Shown here piece after piece: positions 1-8,317 of a stretch of DNA of 64,000 nt. This DNA comes from JALZMG01 sp963739975 (lineage in GTDB: Bacteria > Actinomycetota > Acidimicrobiia > Acidimicrobiales > Ilumatobacteraceae): assembly GCA_963739975.1 (NCBI GenBank), contig CAVUCK010000021.1, positions 124,001 to 188,000 of the forward strand. Reading direction: 5' to 3'. Each line of letters starts with the position of its first letter. Position 1 is the first letter of the stretch. The notes beneath the pieces are model-generated. The model did not search any database. It saw nothing but the letters and a program-made list of their open reading frames with translations, and had not been told where the DNA came from. The translations under genes were made by a program, and so were the position numbers.

Positions 1-37
1 TTTGGTTACCCGCGTAACCAATATCCGGACGTAAACG
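1..37. repeat. Right part of a palindromic element (family shared with 19713-19764)
   Basis: The first 37 bases are the reverse complement of most of the palindrome at 19713-19764: both carry GTCCGGAT, TTGGTT and CGTTTA blocks around a short centre (GGTTAC ccgc GTAACC here). The window edge cuts off the other arm. It lies just beyond the 3' end of the leftward acyl-CoA ligase gene, so a terminator-like role is plausible. Nothing suggests coding. Confidence 0.7.
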
Positions 38-43
38 CTGCTG

Positions 44-1681
44 CTACGCCGTCTCGACGGCGTGCAGGCCGAGCTCGTCGACGGACTGCTCGCGCATCTT
101 GTACTTCTGGACCTTGCCCGTGACGGTCATCGGGAATTCGTCGACCAGCTTGACGTAGCGCGGCACCTTGAAGTGGGCGATGCGGCCGCGGCAGAACTCG
201 CGCAGGGCGTCAGGCTCGACAACCGCCCCCGGGCGCAGCTTGACCCACGCCATCAGCTCCTCGCCGTAGCGGTCGTCCGGCACGCCGATCACCTGGACGT
301 CCTCGACGTCGGGGTGGGTGTACAGGAACTCCTCGACCTCCCGCGGGTACACGTTCTCCCCGCCGCGGATCACCAGGTCCTTGATCCGCCCGACGATGTT
401 CACGTACCCGTCGTCGGCCATCACGGCCAGGTCCCCGGTGTGCATCCACCCGTCGGCATCGATGGCCTCGGCCGTCCGCTCGTCGTCGTCCCAGTAGCCC
501 CGCATGACGGAGTACCCCCGGGTGCAGAACTCGCCGGTCTCGCCACGCCGCAACGTCGCGCCACTCGCCGGGTCGGCGACGCGGATCTCGACGTGCGGGT
601 GGACCCGCCCGACCGTGGCCGTCCGGTGGTGCAGTGAGTCGTCGGGCAGCGTCTGGGTCGACACCGGTGACGTCTCGGTCATCCCGTAGCAGATCGTCAC
701 CTCGTCCATGTGCATGCGGTCGACGCACGCCTTCATCACTTCAACCGGGCACGGCGACCCGGCCATCACCCCGGTGCGCAGCGACGTCAGGTCGAACTGC
801 TCGAAGTCCGGGTGGCCGAGCTCGGCGATGAACATCGTCGGCACCCCGTAGAGCACCGTGCACCGCTCGGCCTGCACGGTCTCCAGCACGTGGCCCGGTT
901 CGAACGCGTCGGCCGGGATGACCATCGTCGCCCCGTGCGTCGTGCAGCCGAGGTTGCCCATGACCATGCCGAAGCAGTGGTAGAAGGGCACCGGGATGCA
1001 CAGCCGGTCTCCGGGCCGGAAGCCCTGTCGGCGGGCCACGAAGTACCCGTTGTTGAGGATGTTCCGGTGGGTCAGCGTGGCACCCTTCGGGAACCCGGTC
1101 GTTCCTGACGTGTACTGGATGTTGATCGGGTCGTCGTGGTGCAGCCCGGCCCGCCGTGCCGCCAGCTCGTCCTCGCTGGCCCCGCCGGCGCCGGCGACCA
1201 GCTCGTCCCAGTCGTCCTCCCAGAAGAACACCGCCCGCTCCAGTGTCGGCACGTCGGGTCGCACCACCTCGACCATGTCCATGTAGTCCGACGTCTTGAA
1301 CGACGGCGCGGCGAACAGGATGCGGCAGCCCGACTGCGTCAGCGCGTAGGCCAGCTCGTGGGTCCGGTAGGCCGGGTTGAGGTTGACCAGCACGACGCCG
1401 ATCTGCGCGGTGGCGTACTGCAGCAGCGTCCACTCGGCGTAGTTCGGGCTCCACAGCCCGACCCGCTCGCCGGGGCCGAGGCCCAGCCCGAGCAATCCCC
1501 TCGCCAGCCGGTCGACCCGCTCGGCGAACTCGCGATACGTCCAGCGGATCCCCTGGTGGCGGGCGACGAGCGCCTCGAGGTCGCCGTGCTCGGCGACGGT
1601 GCGAGCCAGGTTGGCGCCGATCGTCTCCTCGAGCAGTGCGACGTCGGTCGGCCCGGCGTCCTGCGCCAGCAGCGTGTCCAT
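44..1681 (-). CDS. Fatty-acyl-CoA synthetase (AMP-binding, FadD-type)
   Basis: A 545-residue member of the ANL superfamily, expected to activate a carboxylic acid with ATP and join it to CoA in the cytosol. Visible motifs are the P-loop YTSGTTGFPKGA (about residues 190-201), the A5 motif YGMTETSP, the HTGDLAV/GRIKDLVIRGGENVYP hinge region, and the C-terminal catalytic lysine in TGKVQK (about K523). Length and motif order match medium/long-chain acyl-CoA ligases. The start MDTLLAQ follows directly on the next upstream gene (CYTH-CHAD, stop at 1697), so the two are probably co-transcribed. The chain length of the substrate cannot be told from sequence. Involvement in fatty-acid or alkane use fits the nearby hydroxyacyl-CoA dehydrogenase, but that is inference. 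Confidence 0.93.
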   Translation of the reverse strand: MDTLLAQDAGPTDVALLEETIGANLARTVAEHGDLEALVARHQGIRWTYREFAERVDRLARGLLGLGLGPGERVGLWSPNYAEWTLLQYATAQIGVVLVNLNPAYRTHELAYALTQSGCRILFAAPSFKTSDYMDMVEVVRPDVPTLERAVFFWEDDWDELVAGAGGASEDELAARRAGLHHDDPINIQYTSGTTGFPKGATLTHRNILNNGYFVARRQGFRPGDRLCIPVPFYHCFGMVMGNLGCTTHGATMVIPADAFEPGHVLETVQAERCTVLYGVPTMFIAELGHPDFEQFDLTSLRTGVMAGSPCPVEVMKACVDRMHMDEVTICYGMTETSPVSTQTLPDDSLHHRTATVGRVHPHVEIRVADPASGATLRRGETGEFCTRGYSVMRGYWDDDERTAEAIDADGWMHTGDLAVMADDGYVNIVGRIKDLVIRGGENVYPREVEEFLYTHPDVEDVQVIGVPDDRYGEELMAWVKLRPGAVVEPDALREFCRGRIAHFKVPRYVKLVDEFPMTVTGKVQKYKMREQSVDELGLHAVETA

Positions 1682-1696
1682 CCCGTCATCTTCGCG

Positions 1697-3172
1697 TCAG
1701 CGCAACCACTTCGGGATCTTGGACCCGAGGTCGGCCAGCAGGGCGCGGCCCTCACGCTCGGCATCGTCGGCGCGGACCTGCTCGAGGGCGTGCAGCCGGC
1801 CGTACGTGAACGTGTCCTCACCGGCGGCCAGGGCGTCGTCGGCCAGCCCGACCAGCACCGCCTGGACCACCAGCGCGTCCTGGTGGGCGCCGAGCACTTC
1901 CTGCAGTGCCTCCATCCGCGTCGCCAGCTTCGTCGCCTTCGACCCGATGACGCGCTCGACGGACTCGCCGGCGTACCGCACCCGCTTGGCCGCCTTGCGC
2001 ACCTCGTGCAGCTGCGTGTCGCGATCGCCACCGTCGTCCTCGAGACGATCGACCTCCTTGCGCCACCGGTCCCACGAGCGACGGACGGATCTCGGCAGTT
2101 CCTTGGCGGCCGCCCGATCGGCACGGTCGGCGCGCACGGGGACGTCGTCGAGCGCGTCGAGCAGGGCGAGATACCGGTCGCTGTTCAACGCCTTGATCAC
2201 GCCGCGCCGCGCGGCCTGCGAGCGGCGGCGCATGGTCGACGAGATCCGCCGGCGGACCGGTCCACGCACCGACTGCTCGGCGTCGACCAGCTCGATCAAC
2301 CGAGCGAGGATGACCTCGGCGTCCCGGGCGGCGCCGAGGACACCGGCCAGCCACTTCAGCTCGTCCCGGATCGGGTCGGTGACGTCGCGGTCGAGGACTC
2401 GGCGGAACGTCGCTAGGGCACTGCGCAGGCGACGCGTGGCGACGCGCATCTTGTGCACCGCGTCCACCACGTCCTGGCGCACGAGCGGGTCGAACCGGAC
2501 GAGCTGCTCGACCTGGTCGGCGACGTGCGCCAACACCACGTCGCCCGCTGTCGACGAGCTGTCGTCGGCAGCGTCGACACCGTCGGACGGATCGCCGAGC
2601 GTCCGGGCCAACTTCGACGACCACGACGACGGCGTGGCGCCCGCATCGGTGAGCCGCCGGGCGACGACGGCGAGCAGCGTCCGGTCACCGGAGCCGAGCT
2701 CGACCTCCACCTCCCGCCACACGGCGGTCCGGCCGTGCACCACGTCCGTCCCGACGACGCGGTCGTCGGCGACCTCGGCCAGCCGCGATCCGTCCGCGGC
2801 GAGCAGCGGGTGCACCGTGCGGCGGTTCTCGACGGTGGCGATGGGGGCGAGCCCGCGGCGTCGGGAGCGCGACCGCACGAGTGCGGCCAACGATTCGGGC
2901 ACTCCTTCGCCGGTGCTGCCGAGCGGGGCGTGGGTCTCCAGTCGCTCATCGCGTCCGACCGACTCCTTCAGGTGCCAGCCCTCGTCGTCACCGCCGTGCC
3001 GGCGGCGCAGCGCCACCCCGCCGGCGGCGAGCCGCCCGTCGGGAGTGTCGTAGTAGGTCGCGTGCAGCTCGTGCACGACCGGTGCCCCGACGGCGGCGAC
3101 CCCGTCGAGCTGGTCGAGTGTCGGGAGCTCGGCGTCGTCGGCCAGCTCGAACTTCTGCTCGATCTCGCGCAC
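1697..3172 (-). CDS. CYTH-CHAD domain protein (inorganic polyphosphate-associated)
   Basis: A 491-residue protein. The CYTH domain fills about residues 1-195 and opens with the signature ExExK (E3, E5, K7 in REIEQKFEL). The helical CHAD domain spans about 215-490, with the conserved VHKMRVATRRLR helix near residue 240 and several further His/Arg-rich helices. CYTH enzymes act on triphosphate substrates (class IV adenylate cyclase, tripolyphosphatase); CHAD domains bind polyphosphate. The fused form is common in actinobacteria and is usually assigned to polyphosphate or triphosphate metabolism. The reading frame stays open far upstream, but the GTG at 3172 puts ExExK at the N-terminus as in the family, so I use it. 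A phosphatase gene lies 29 bp upstream on the same strand. Confidence 0.9.
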   Translation of the reverse strand: MREIEQKFELADDAELPTLDQLDGVAAVGAPVVHELHATYYDTPDGRLAAGGVALRRRHGGDDEGWHLKESVGRDERLETHAPLGSTGEGVPESLAALVRSRSRRRGLAPIATVENRRTVHPLLAADGSRLAEVADDRVVGTDVVHGRTAVWREVEVELGSGDRTLLAVVARRLTDAGATPSSWSSKLARTLGDPSDGVDAADDSSSTAGDVVLAHVADQVEQLVRFDPLVRQDVVDAVHKMRVATRRLRSALATFRRVLDRDVTDPIRDELKWLAGVLGAARDAEVILARLIELVDAEQSVRGPVRRRISSTMRRRSQAARRGVIKALNSDRYLALLDALDDVPVRADRADRAAAKELPRSVRRSWDRWRKEVDRLEDDGGDRDTQLHEVRKAAKRVRYAGESVERVIGSKATKLATRMEALQEVLGAHQDALVVQAVLVGLADDALAAGEDTFTYGRLHALEQVRADDAEREGRALLADLGSKIPKWLR

Positions 3173-3201
3173 GACTGGAGTGTGGCCCGGTGTCGGATCG
3201 A

Positions 3202-4800
3202 TCAAGCGTCGACGACGACGTCGCGCGCCGTGGCGTCGACGCGGAACGTCCGCCACGTCGACACGGGCGACGCCGGCTGGAGCACGTCGTCGACCGTTCG
3301 GTACTCGGCCGTCCAGGTCGTCGGCGTGACGATGTGGCGGGTGTAGCCCCGGTGGACCAGCTCGGAGGCCACGACATCGACGAACTGGTCGAGGATCGGC
3401 TGCAGCGCGGGGTCGACGTTGCCCTGCGACGAGATCGACGCGGTGACGAACTCGACGCCGACTCCTGGCAGCCGGCCGACCCCGGCCAGGTGGATGTCGC
3501 CGGTCAGCACGATCGTGCGCTCCTTCGCCGCCGCTTGGAGGAGCAGGCGGTCGCGGGCCGGGCCGTATCCGTCCCACTGGTCGTAGTTGAGGATCGCCTC
3601 GCCGAGCCGCAGCCCGGTCATCACGGTCTGCTGGGCGATCACCGGCCACGTGGCCGTCGATGCAGCGAGCGTCGCGCCGAGCCACTCCTCCTGCTCGGCG
3701 CCGAGCATCGTGCGGGCGGGATCGAACGCCTCGGGGCACGCCGGCTCGGTGCTCAACGTCGGCGAGCCGCACGCCTGGTCGCTGCGGTACTGCCGCCCGT
3801 CGAGCAGCACGAGCTCGGCGAGATCGCCCCACCGCACGGCACGGTGGATGGCGTACCCGCCCGGCTGCGGTCGGGGCAGGCGCACCGGCATGTGCTCCCA
3901 CCACGCCTGGTAGGCCTGGTCGCGGCGGCTCGGGAAGGCGGCCGCGTCGACGTCGTCCTGCGGTGTGAGGGCGGCGTAGTTGTTCTCGACCTCGTGGTCG
4001 TCCCAGACCACCAGCCAGGGAGCGACGGCTCGCGCCGCCTGCAGGTCGGGGTCCGACAGGTACTGCGCGTAGCGAGCCCGGTAGGCGGCAAGGTCGGTGA
4101 TCTCGGGCCCGTCGTGCGAGCGCACCCGGTCGGGTCCCGTCGGGTTGCTGGCGCCCTCGTAGATGAAGTCGCCGAGGAAGGCGACGAGGTCCGGTTGCCA
4201 CTCGCTCAGGTCGCGATGGGCGGCGTAGTACCCCGTCTCCCAGTGCTGGCACGACGCCGTGGCGACGCGCAGCTCACTGGGCCCGGTGGGAGTCGGCGCG
4301 GCCCGGCCGACGGGGCTGGTCCACCCGGCAGTCGTGAAGCGGTACCACGACGGCCCGGCGAGGTCGGCGACGACGTGCACGCTGTGAGCGTCCGCGCTGG
4401 CGGCGATCACCGAGCCGGTGGCGGTGACGTCGGCGAACGCGTCGTCACCGGCCACCTCCCACGTGACCTCGACCTCGTCGGGCAGGTCGACGCCGATCAG
4501 CCGGGTCCACAGCACGGCCGACGACGCATCGGGGTCACCCGACGAGACGCCGAGCGCGAACGGGTCGGTGGGCAGCTCGGCGATCGTGGTGGTGGTCGCC
4601 GCCACCGTCGTCGTGGTCGTGCTGCTGGTCGTCGTCGCCTCGGTGGTCGTGCTGGCGGCGGTGGACGGCGGCGCCGACGGTTCCGGCGCCGGCGCCGGCC
4701 CTGTCGTCGGCGAGGCGTCGCCGCCGCCGCCGTCGTTGCTGCAGGCGCCGACGGCGACCGCAGCGCCGAGAGCGAGGAAGGTCCGCCGCGAGATGCCCAT
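3202..4800 (-). CDS. PhoD-like alkaline phosphatase/phosphodiesterase, Tat lipoprotein
   Basis: A 532-residue secreted metallophosphatase. The N-terminus MGISRRTFLALG is a twin-arginine signal, followed by VGAC with C20 as lipobox cysteine, so a Tat-exported lipoprotein is likely. A Thr/Ala/Pro-rich linker of about 60 residues follows, then the PhoD N-terminal domain (LGVSSGDPD) and the metallophosphatase domain with SCQHWETGYY, FLGDFIYEG, VWDDHEVENN and LTGDIHLAGV. These are typical PhoD metal-ligand blocks (Fe/Ca-dependent phosphodiester or phosphomonoester cleavage). The start at 4800 is chosen because it gives the signal peptide; the frame is open further upstream. It is divergent from the dehydrogenase at 4859 and upstream of the CYTH-CHAD gene, a possible phosphate-scavenging pair. 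Confidence 0.92.
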   Translation of the reverse strand: MGISRRTFLALGAAVAVGACSNDGGGGDASPTTGPAPAPEPSAPPSTAASTTTEATTTSSTTTTTVAATTTTIAELPTDPFALGVSSGDPDASSAVLWTRLIGVDLPDEVEVTWEVAGDDAFADVTATGSVIAASADAHSVHVVADLAGPSWYRFTTAGWTSPVGRAAPTPTGPSELRVATASCQHWETGYYAAHRDLSEWQPDLVAFLGDFIYEGASNPTGPDRVRSHDGPEITDLAAYRARYAQYLSDPDLQAARAVAPWLVVWDDHEVENNYAALTPQDDVDAAAFPSRRDQAYQAWWEHMPVRLPRPQPGGYAIHRAVRWGDLAELVLLDGRQYRSDQACGSPTLSTEPACPEAFDPARTMLGAEQEEWLGATLAASTATWPVIAQQTVMTGLRLGEAILNYDQWDGYGPARDRLLLQAAAKERTIVLTGDIHLAGVGRLPGVGVEFVTASISSQGNVDPALQPILDQFVDVVASELVHRGYTRHIVTPTTWTAEYRTVDDVLQPASPVSTWRTFRVDATARDVVVDA

Positions 4801-4858
4801 CGGCACATCATCTCGCGGCTCGGGCCCATCCGGGGGGCGACCGTTACGATCCCGGCCG

Positions 4859-5737
4859 ATGGACGAGATCGAACGCGTCGGCGTTGTCGGCGGCGGCCTC
4901 ATGGGCGCCGGCATCGCCGAGGTGTGCGCCCGGGCGGGTCGTCACGTCGTGGTGCGCGAGGTCGACCCCGCGGCCGCCGAGGCGACCCTGGCCAGGATCA
5001 CCACGTCGCTCGATCGCGGTGCTCGGTCGGGGAAGCTGACCGAGGCGGACCGCGACGGCGCGCTGGCCCGGGTGGACGTCACGACCGACCTCGCCGCGCT
5101 GGCCGATCGCGACCTCGTCGTCGAGGCGGTGGTCGAGGACGAGGCGACCAAGGTCGAAGTGTTCCGCGCCCTCGACGCGGTGGTCGAGGATCCGGCGGCG
5201 ATCCTGGCCAGCAACACCAGCTCGATCCCGATCATGAAGCTGGGCATCGCCACCGGTCGTCCCGAGCAGGTCATCGGCATCCACTTCTTCAACCCCGTGC
5301 CGGTGCTGCGCCTGGTCGAGCTGGTGACCAGCTTGCTCACCTCGCCCGGCACCGTCGAGGCCGCTGAGCGGTTCGCTGGTGACGCCCTCGGCAAGAAGGT
5401 GATCCGCAGCCAGGACCGCGCCGGGTTCGTCGTCAACGCGCTGCTGATCCCGTACCTGCTGTCGGCGATCCGCATGATGGAGTCCGGGTTCGCCACCGCC
5501 GACGACATCGACACCGGCATGGTCGAGGGCTGCAACCACCCGATGGGCCCGCTGCACCTGGCCGACCTGATCGGACTCGACACCACGCAGGCCGTGGCCC
5601 AGAGCCTGTACGAGGAGTTCAAGGAGCCGCTGTACGCGCCGCCGCCGATGCTCTCGCGGATGGTCGAGGCGGGCCTGCTCGGGCGCAAGTCCGGTCGCGG
5701 CTTCTACGACTACACCGAGTCGAGGTTGCGGCAGTGA
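4859..5737 (+). CDS. 3-hydroxybutyryl-CoA / 3-hydroxyacyl-CoA dehydrogenase
   Basis: A 292-residue NAD(P)-dependent dehydrogenase of the HBDH/FadB-C family. The Rossmann fold opens with VGVVGGGLMGAGIAE (GxGxxG-type). Conserved active-site parts include ASNTSSIPI, the catalytic His in IGIHFFNPVPVLRLVE, and NHPMGPLHLADLIGLD in the C-terminal dimerisation domain. It interconverts 3-hydroxyacyl-CoA and acetoacyl-CoA in butyrate/PHB metabolism or beta-oxidation. ATG 4859 is selected because the fold starts right after it. The stop codon at 5735-5737 is also the first bases of a linker repeat shared with the mrpD-mrpE junction. The next gene encodes a B12-dependent mutase subunit, which suggests short-chain acyl-CoA metabolism. 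Confidence 0.94.
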   Translation: MDEIERVGVVGGGLMGAGIAEVCARAGRHVVVREVDPAAAEATLARITTSLDRGARSGKLTEADRDGALARVDVTTDLAALADRDLVVEAVVEDEATKVEVFRALDAVVEDPAAILASNTSSIPIMKLGIATGRPEQVIGIHFFNPVPVLRLVELVTSLLTSPGTVEAAERFAGDALGKKVIRSQDRAGFVVNALLIPYLLSAIRMMESGFATADDIDTGMVEGCNHPMGPLHLADLIGLDTTQAVAQSLYEEFKEPLYAPPPMLSRMVEAGLLGRKSGRGFYDYTESRLRQ

Positions 5738-5872
5738 GTGAGCGAGTCTTCGAGCGAGCGAATCATCATCACGGTGCTTCTTCGTCGCCGGCTTTGCGGC
5801 GACTCGCTCATTGGCGCTCCGAAGCTGTCGAGACGCCGAACGTGTCGCATTTTTCGAGGTTGCGCCAATGAG
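5735..5872 (+). repeat. Linker element copy 1: GAGCGAGTCTTCGAG box plus start-codon hairpin
   Basis: From the stop codon onward, about 42 bp (TGAgYGAGCGAGTCTTCGAG..., then CATCA and CACGGT) match 36952-36993 with about four differences. Near the end is a perfect 11-bp inverted repeat, CTCATTGGCGC (5807-5817) and GCGCCAATGAG (5862-5872), around a 44-nt loop. The right arm contains the ATG of the next gene (5868-5870). The mrpD-mrpE junction has the same arrangement. Confidence 0.75.
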
Positions 5873-6266
5873 TGAGCACGGACGGGTCCTGGTGGCCAAG
5901 GTCGGACTGGACGGGCACGACCGCGGGGTCAAGGTCGTCGCCCGCATCCTGCGCGACGCCGGCTACGAGGTGATCTACACGGGTCTGTTCCAGACGCCCG
6001 ACACCGTGGCCGCGGCGGCCGTGGACGAGGACGTCGACGCGATCGGGCTGTCCATGCTGTCGGGGGCGCACATGACGCTGGCGCCGCTGGTCGTGGAGAA
6101 GGTGCGCCAGCGCGGCGCCGACATCCCGGTCATCGTCGGTGGCATCGTTCCCGACGCCGACGTGCCCCGGCTGATCGAGGCCGGCGTGGCCGGCGTGCTG
6201 ACGCCTGGAGCCACCGGCGCCGAGGTCGTCGAGGTGGTGCGCGGCGCCATCGCCGCGCGGTCGTGA
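5868..6266 (+). CDS. B12-binding subunit of methylmalonyl-CoA mutase family
   Basis: A stand-alone 132-residue cobalamin-binding domain. It has the base-off B12 signature DGHDRG (DxHxxG; the His replaces the lower axial ligand), then SMLSGAH (SxL) and VGGIVPD (GG) in the right order. This corresponds to the C-terminal part of methylmalonyl-CoA mutase or to the small subunit of isobutyryl-, hydroxyisobutyryl- or ethylmalonyl-type mutases. The large catalytic subunit is not in this window. ATG 5868 begins the conserved block; the longer frame from 5811 adds only linker sequence. The last codons CGG TCG TGA form the start of a 40-bp tandem repeat. The exact acyl-CoA substrate cannot be told. Confidence 0.9.
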   Translation: MSEHGRVLVAKVGLDGHDRGVKVVARILRDAGYEVIYTGLFQTPDTVAAAAVDEDVDAIGLSMLSGAHMTLAPLVVEKVRQRGADIPVIVGGIVPDADVPRLIEAGVAGVLTPGATGAEVVEVVRGAIAARS

Positions 6267-6417
6267 CAGTGTGAGTGAGCCGCGGAGCGCGAGCGAACGG
6301 TCGTGACAGTGTGAGCGAGCCGCGGAGCGCGAGCGAACGGTCGTGACAGTGTGAGCGAGCCGCGGAGCGCGAGCGAACGGTCGTGACAGTGTGAGCGAGC
6401 CGCGGAGCGCGAGCGAA
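6258..6417 (+). repeat. Four tandem 40-bp repeats carrying stop and potential start codons
   Basis: Four head-to-tail units of exactly 40 bp, differing at a single base (T in place of C in unit 1), followed by the beginning of a fifth. Each unit starts CGGTCGTGAC, which in the first unit encodes the last residues and stop of the B12-binding gene. Each also contains GTGAGCGAGCC. The next gene begins in the partial fifth unit (GTG at 6420 or 6423), so the array spaces the two genes while preserving the stop/start context. Confidence 0.95.
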
Positions 6418-6419
6418 CG

Positions 6420-7382
6420 GTGGTGACCGGTCCCGGCATCGATCGCGTCGAACGACTGACCAACCTCCTGGCGCTGCTGCTCGAGACGTCTCGCCCGTTG
6501 ACGCTCGTCCAGATCGAGAGCGAGCTGGCCGGGCAGTACGAGGGCAAGGACGCCACTCGCCGAGCGGCGTTCGAGCGGGACAAGGCGGCGCTGCGGGGGA
6601 TCGGGGTGCCGATCGAGACGACCGTGCTGTCGGGCCAGCAGGCCGGGGTCAGCGCCTATTGGATCGATCGCGACCGCTACGAGCTGGCCGACCTGGCGCT
6701 GGAACCGGACGAACGCCAGGCGTTGCAGGTCGCTGTCGCCGCCATCCGGCCGGCGTCCGGAGAGCCGGCGCTGTGGAAGCTCGGCGTCGACATGTCCACC
6801 GCTGCGGCGCCCAGCGCCGTCACGGCAACGGTGCCGGCGCTGCCCGAACTGCCGATCCTCCGGGAGGCGACGGCGGGTCGTGCCTCCGTACGGTTCGACT
6901 ACCGGGACAAGCGCCGCCACCTCGACCCGTACGGCCTGCTGCTGCGCACCGGGTTCTGGTACGTCGTCGGGCACGACCACGAGCACGACGAGCTGCGCAC
7001 CTACCGCGTCGATCGGATCAGCGGGCCCGTCGAGGTCGGTGCCGGCGGAGCCTTCGAGCGGCCCGGCGGGTTCGATCCGCGCCAGGCGTTCCCGCTCGAC
7101 CCGAAGCAGCTCGGCGCTGATGCCGACGTGACCGCGCTGGTGCGGGTGGACGCCGACCGGGCGGCGGTCACCGAGCGTGAGCTGGGGGCGGCACGGGTCG
7201 TGGCGCGGGCCGCCGACGGGGGCATCGAGGTGGAGGTGCCGGCAGCCAACCGCCCGGCCTTCCGCTCCTGGGTGCTCGGGTTGGGTGAGCACGCCGAGGT
7301 CCTGGCTCCCGCCGACCTGCGCGCCGAGGTCGTGGACTGGTTGCGCAAGATGGTCCGTCCCGGGCGGCGGGCGCGGCGATGA
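6420..7382 (+). CDS. pafB: WYL-domain transcriptional regulator PafB
   Basis: A 320-residue protein with an N-terminal winged HTH (IDRVERLTNLLALLLETSRP, an arrangement typical of PafB), a middle WYL domain around the block LDPYGLLLRTGFWYVVGHD, and a C-terminal WCX-like extension (about residues 240-315). It overlaps the next WYL gene by 4 bp, as in mycobacterial pafBC, where the two proteins form one activator of the LexA/RecA-independent DNA-damage response. In many actinobacteria pafBC follows pafA (Pup ligase); here it follows acyl-CoA genes and a tandem repeat instead. The start is GTG 6420 or the adjacent GTG 6423, both inside the last partial repeat unit. The regulon cannot be read from this sequence. 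Confidence 0.9.
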   Translation: MVTGPGIDRVERLTNLLALLLETSRPLTLVQIESELAGQYEGKDATRRAAFERDKAALRGIGVPIETTVLSGQQAGVSAYWIDRDRYELADLALEPDERQALQVAVAAIRPASGEPALWKLGVDMSTAAAPSAVTATVPALPELPILREATAGRASVRFDYRDKRRHLDPYGLLLRTGFWYVVGHDHEHDELRTYRVDRISGPVEVGAGGAFERPGGFDPRQAFPLDPKQLGADADVTALVRVDADRAAVTERELGAARVVARAADGGIEVEVPAANRPAFRSWVLGLGEHAEVLAPADLRAEVVDWLRKMVRPGRRARR

Positions 7383-8317
7383 GGCGTTCGGCGGAGGACC
7401 GGCTGCAGCGCCTGCTGGTGATGCTGCCGTGGCTGATGGAGCAGGGCGAGGTGCCCGTGGCCGAGGTCGCCAAGCGCTTCGGGCTGACCCCCCTCGAGGT
7501 TGCCGCCGAGCTGGAGCTGGCGGCGATGTGCGGGCTGCCGCCGTTCGTCGACGAGATGATCGACGTGTTCATCGACGATGACGTGGTCGTCGTCGGCGTG
7601 CCGCGGTTGTTCACGCGGCCGCTGCGGTTGACGGCACCGGAGGGGTTCGCGCTCGTGGCCGCCGGGCGGGCGGCGATGCAGCTGCCCGGCGCCGATGCCA
7701 CCGGGCCGCTCGGGCGCGGGTTGGACAAGCTGGCCGCTGCGCTGGGTGATGACGCCGTCGTCGTCGACCTGTCGCGCCAGTCGGAGGTCGACGCCCGGAT
7801 CGAGCTGCTGCGCGGCGCGGTGGAGCGCGGCGAGCGGCTGGCGGTGCGCTACTGGACGGCGTCGCGCGACGAGGTCACCGAGCGGACCATCACCCCGCGC
7901 CGGATCGTGTCCGACCGAGGCGAGTGGTACGTCGAGGCCGACGACCAGCGCTCGGGCGAGCGACGGACGTTCCGCATCGACCGGTTCGAGACGCTCGAGG
8001 CGACCGGCGAGCGCGACCAGGCACCCGACGAGGCGTCGGCACCCGGTCCGATCGAGTGGTTCGTCGACGGCAGCCTGCCCCAGGTGACGTTGCGCCTCCG
8101 GCCGGCGGCGCAGTGGGTGGTCGAGCGGTATCCGGTCGACCGCGTCGTCGAGCGGCCCGACGGCGACCTGGAGGCGACGTTCCCGGTGGCCAGCGACCGC
8201 TGGCTGGACCGCCTCCTGCTGCGGCTCGGCGAGCAGGCGGAGGTGCTGTCCCCGGCCGCGTGGCGCCGGCGTGGTGCCGCCGCCGCCCGCCGGGTGCTCC
8301 AGCGCTACGAGGCCTGA
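7379..8317 (+). CDS. pafC: WYL-domain transcriptional regulator PafC
   Basis: A 312-residue partner of the preceding gene, starting in its stop codon (ATGA overlap). It has an N-terminal winged-helix region (DRLQRLLVMLPWLMEQGEVPVAEVAKRF), a WYL domain around ERTITPRRIVSDRGEWYVEA, and a C-terminal WCX-type domain. In mycobacteria PafB and PafC act together as a transcription factor for DNA-damage genes; the WYL domain is thought to sense a nucleic-acid ligand. This window also contains imuA', imuB and dnaE2, mutasome genes linked to the same response elsewhere, although LexA-type boxes are what I see in front of them here. The 3' end overlaps the convergent exonuclease gene by 13 bp. Confidence 0.9.
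   Translation: MRRSAEDRLQRLLVMLPWLMEQGEVPVAEVAKRFGLTPLEVAAELELAAMCGLPPFVDEMIDVFIDDDVVVVGVPRLFTRPLRLTAPEGFALVAAGRAAMQLPGADATGPLGRGLDKLAAALGDDAVVVDLSRQSEVDARIELLRGAVERGERLAVRYWTASRDEVTERTITPRRIVSDRGEWYVEADDQRSGERRTFRIDRFETLEATGERDQAPDEASAPGPIEWFVDGSLPQVTLRLRPAAQWVVERYPVDRVVERPDGDLEATFPVASDRWLDRLLLRLGEQAEVLSPAAWRRRGAAAARRVLQRYEA

Noticed and set aside
2881..5367. Long plus-strand ORF of 828 codons across the phoD and CYTH-CHAD genes
   Set aside because: It is antisense to well-conserved proteins and its translation is Arg/Gly/Pro-rich low-complexity, the normal shadow of a GC-rich gene.
6258..6417. CRISPR-like array
   Set aside because: The 40-bp units are contiguous and identical, without spacers.
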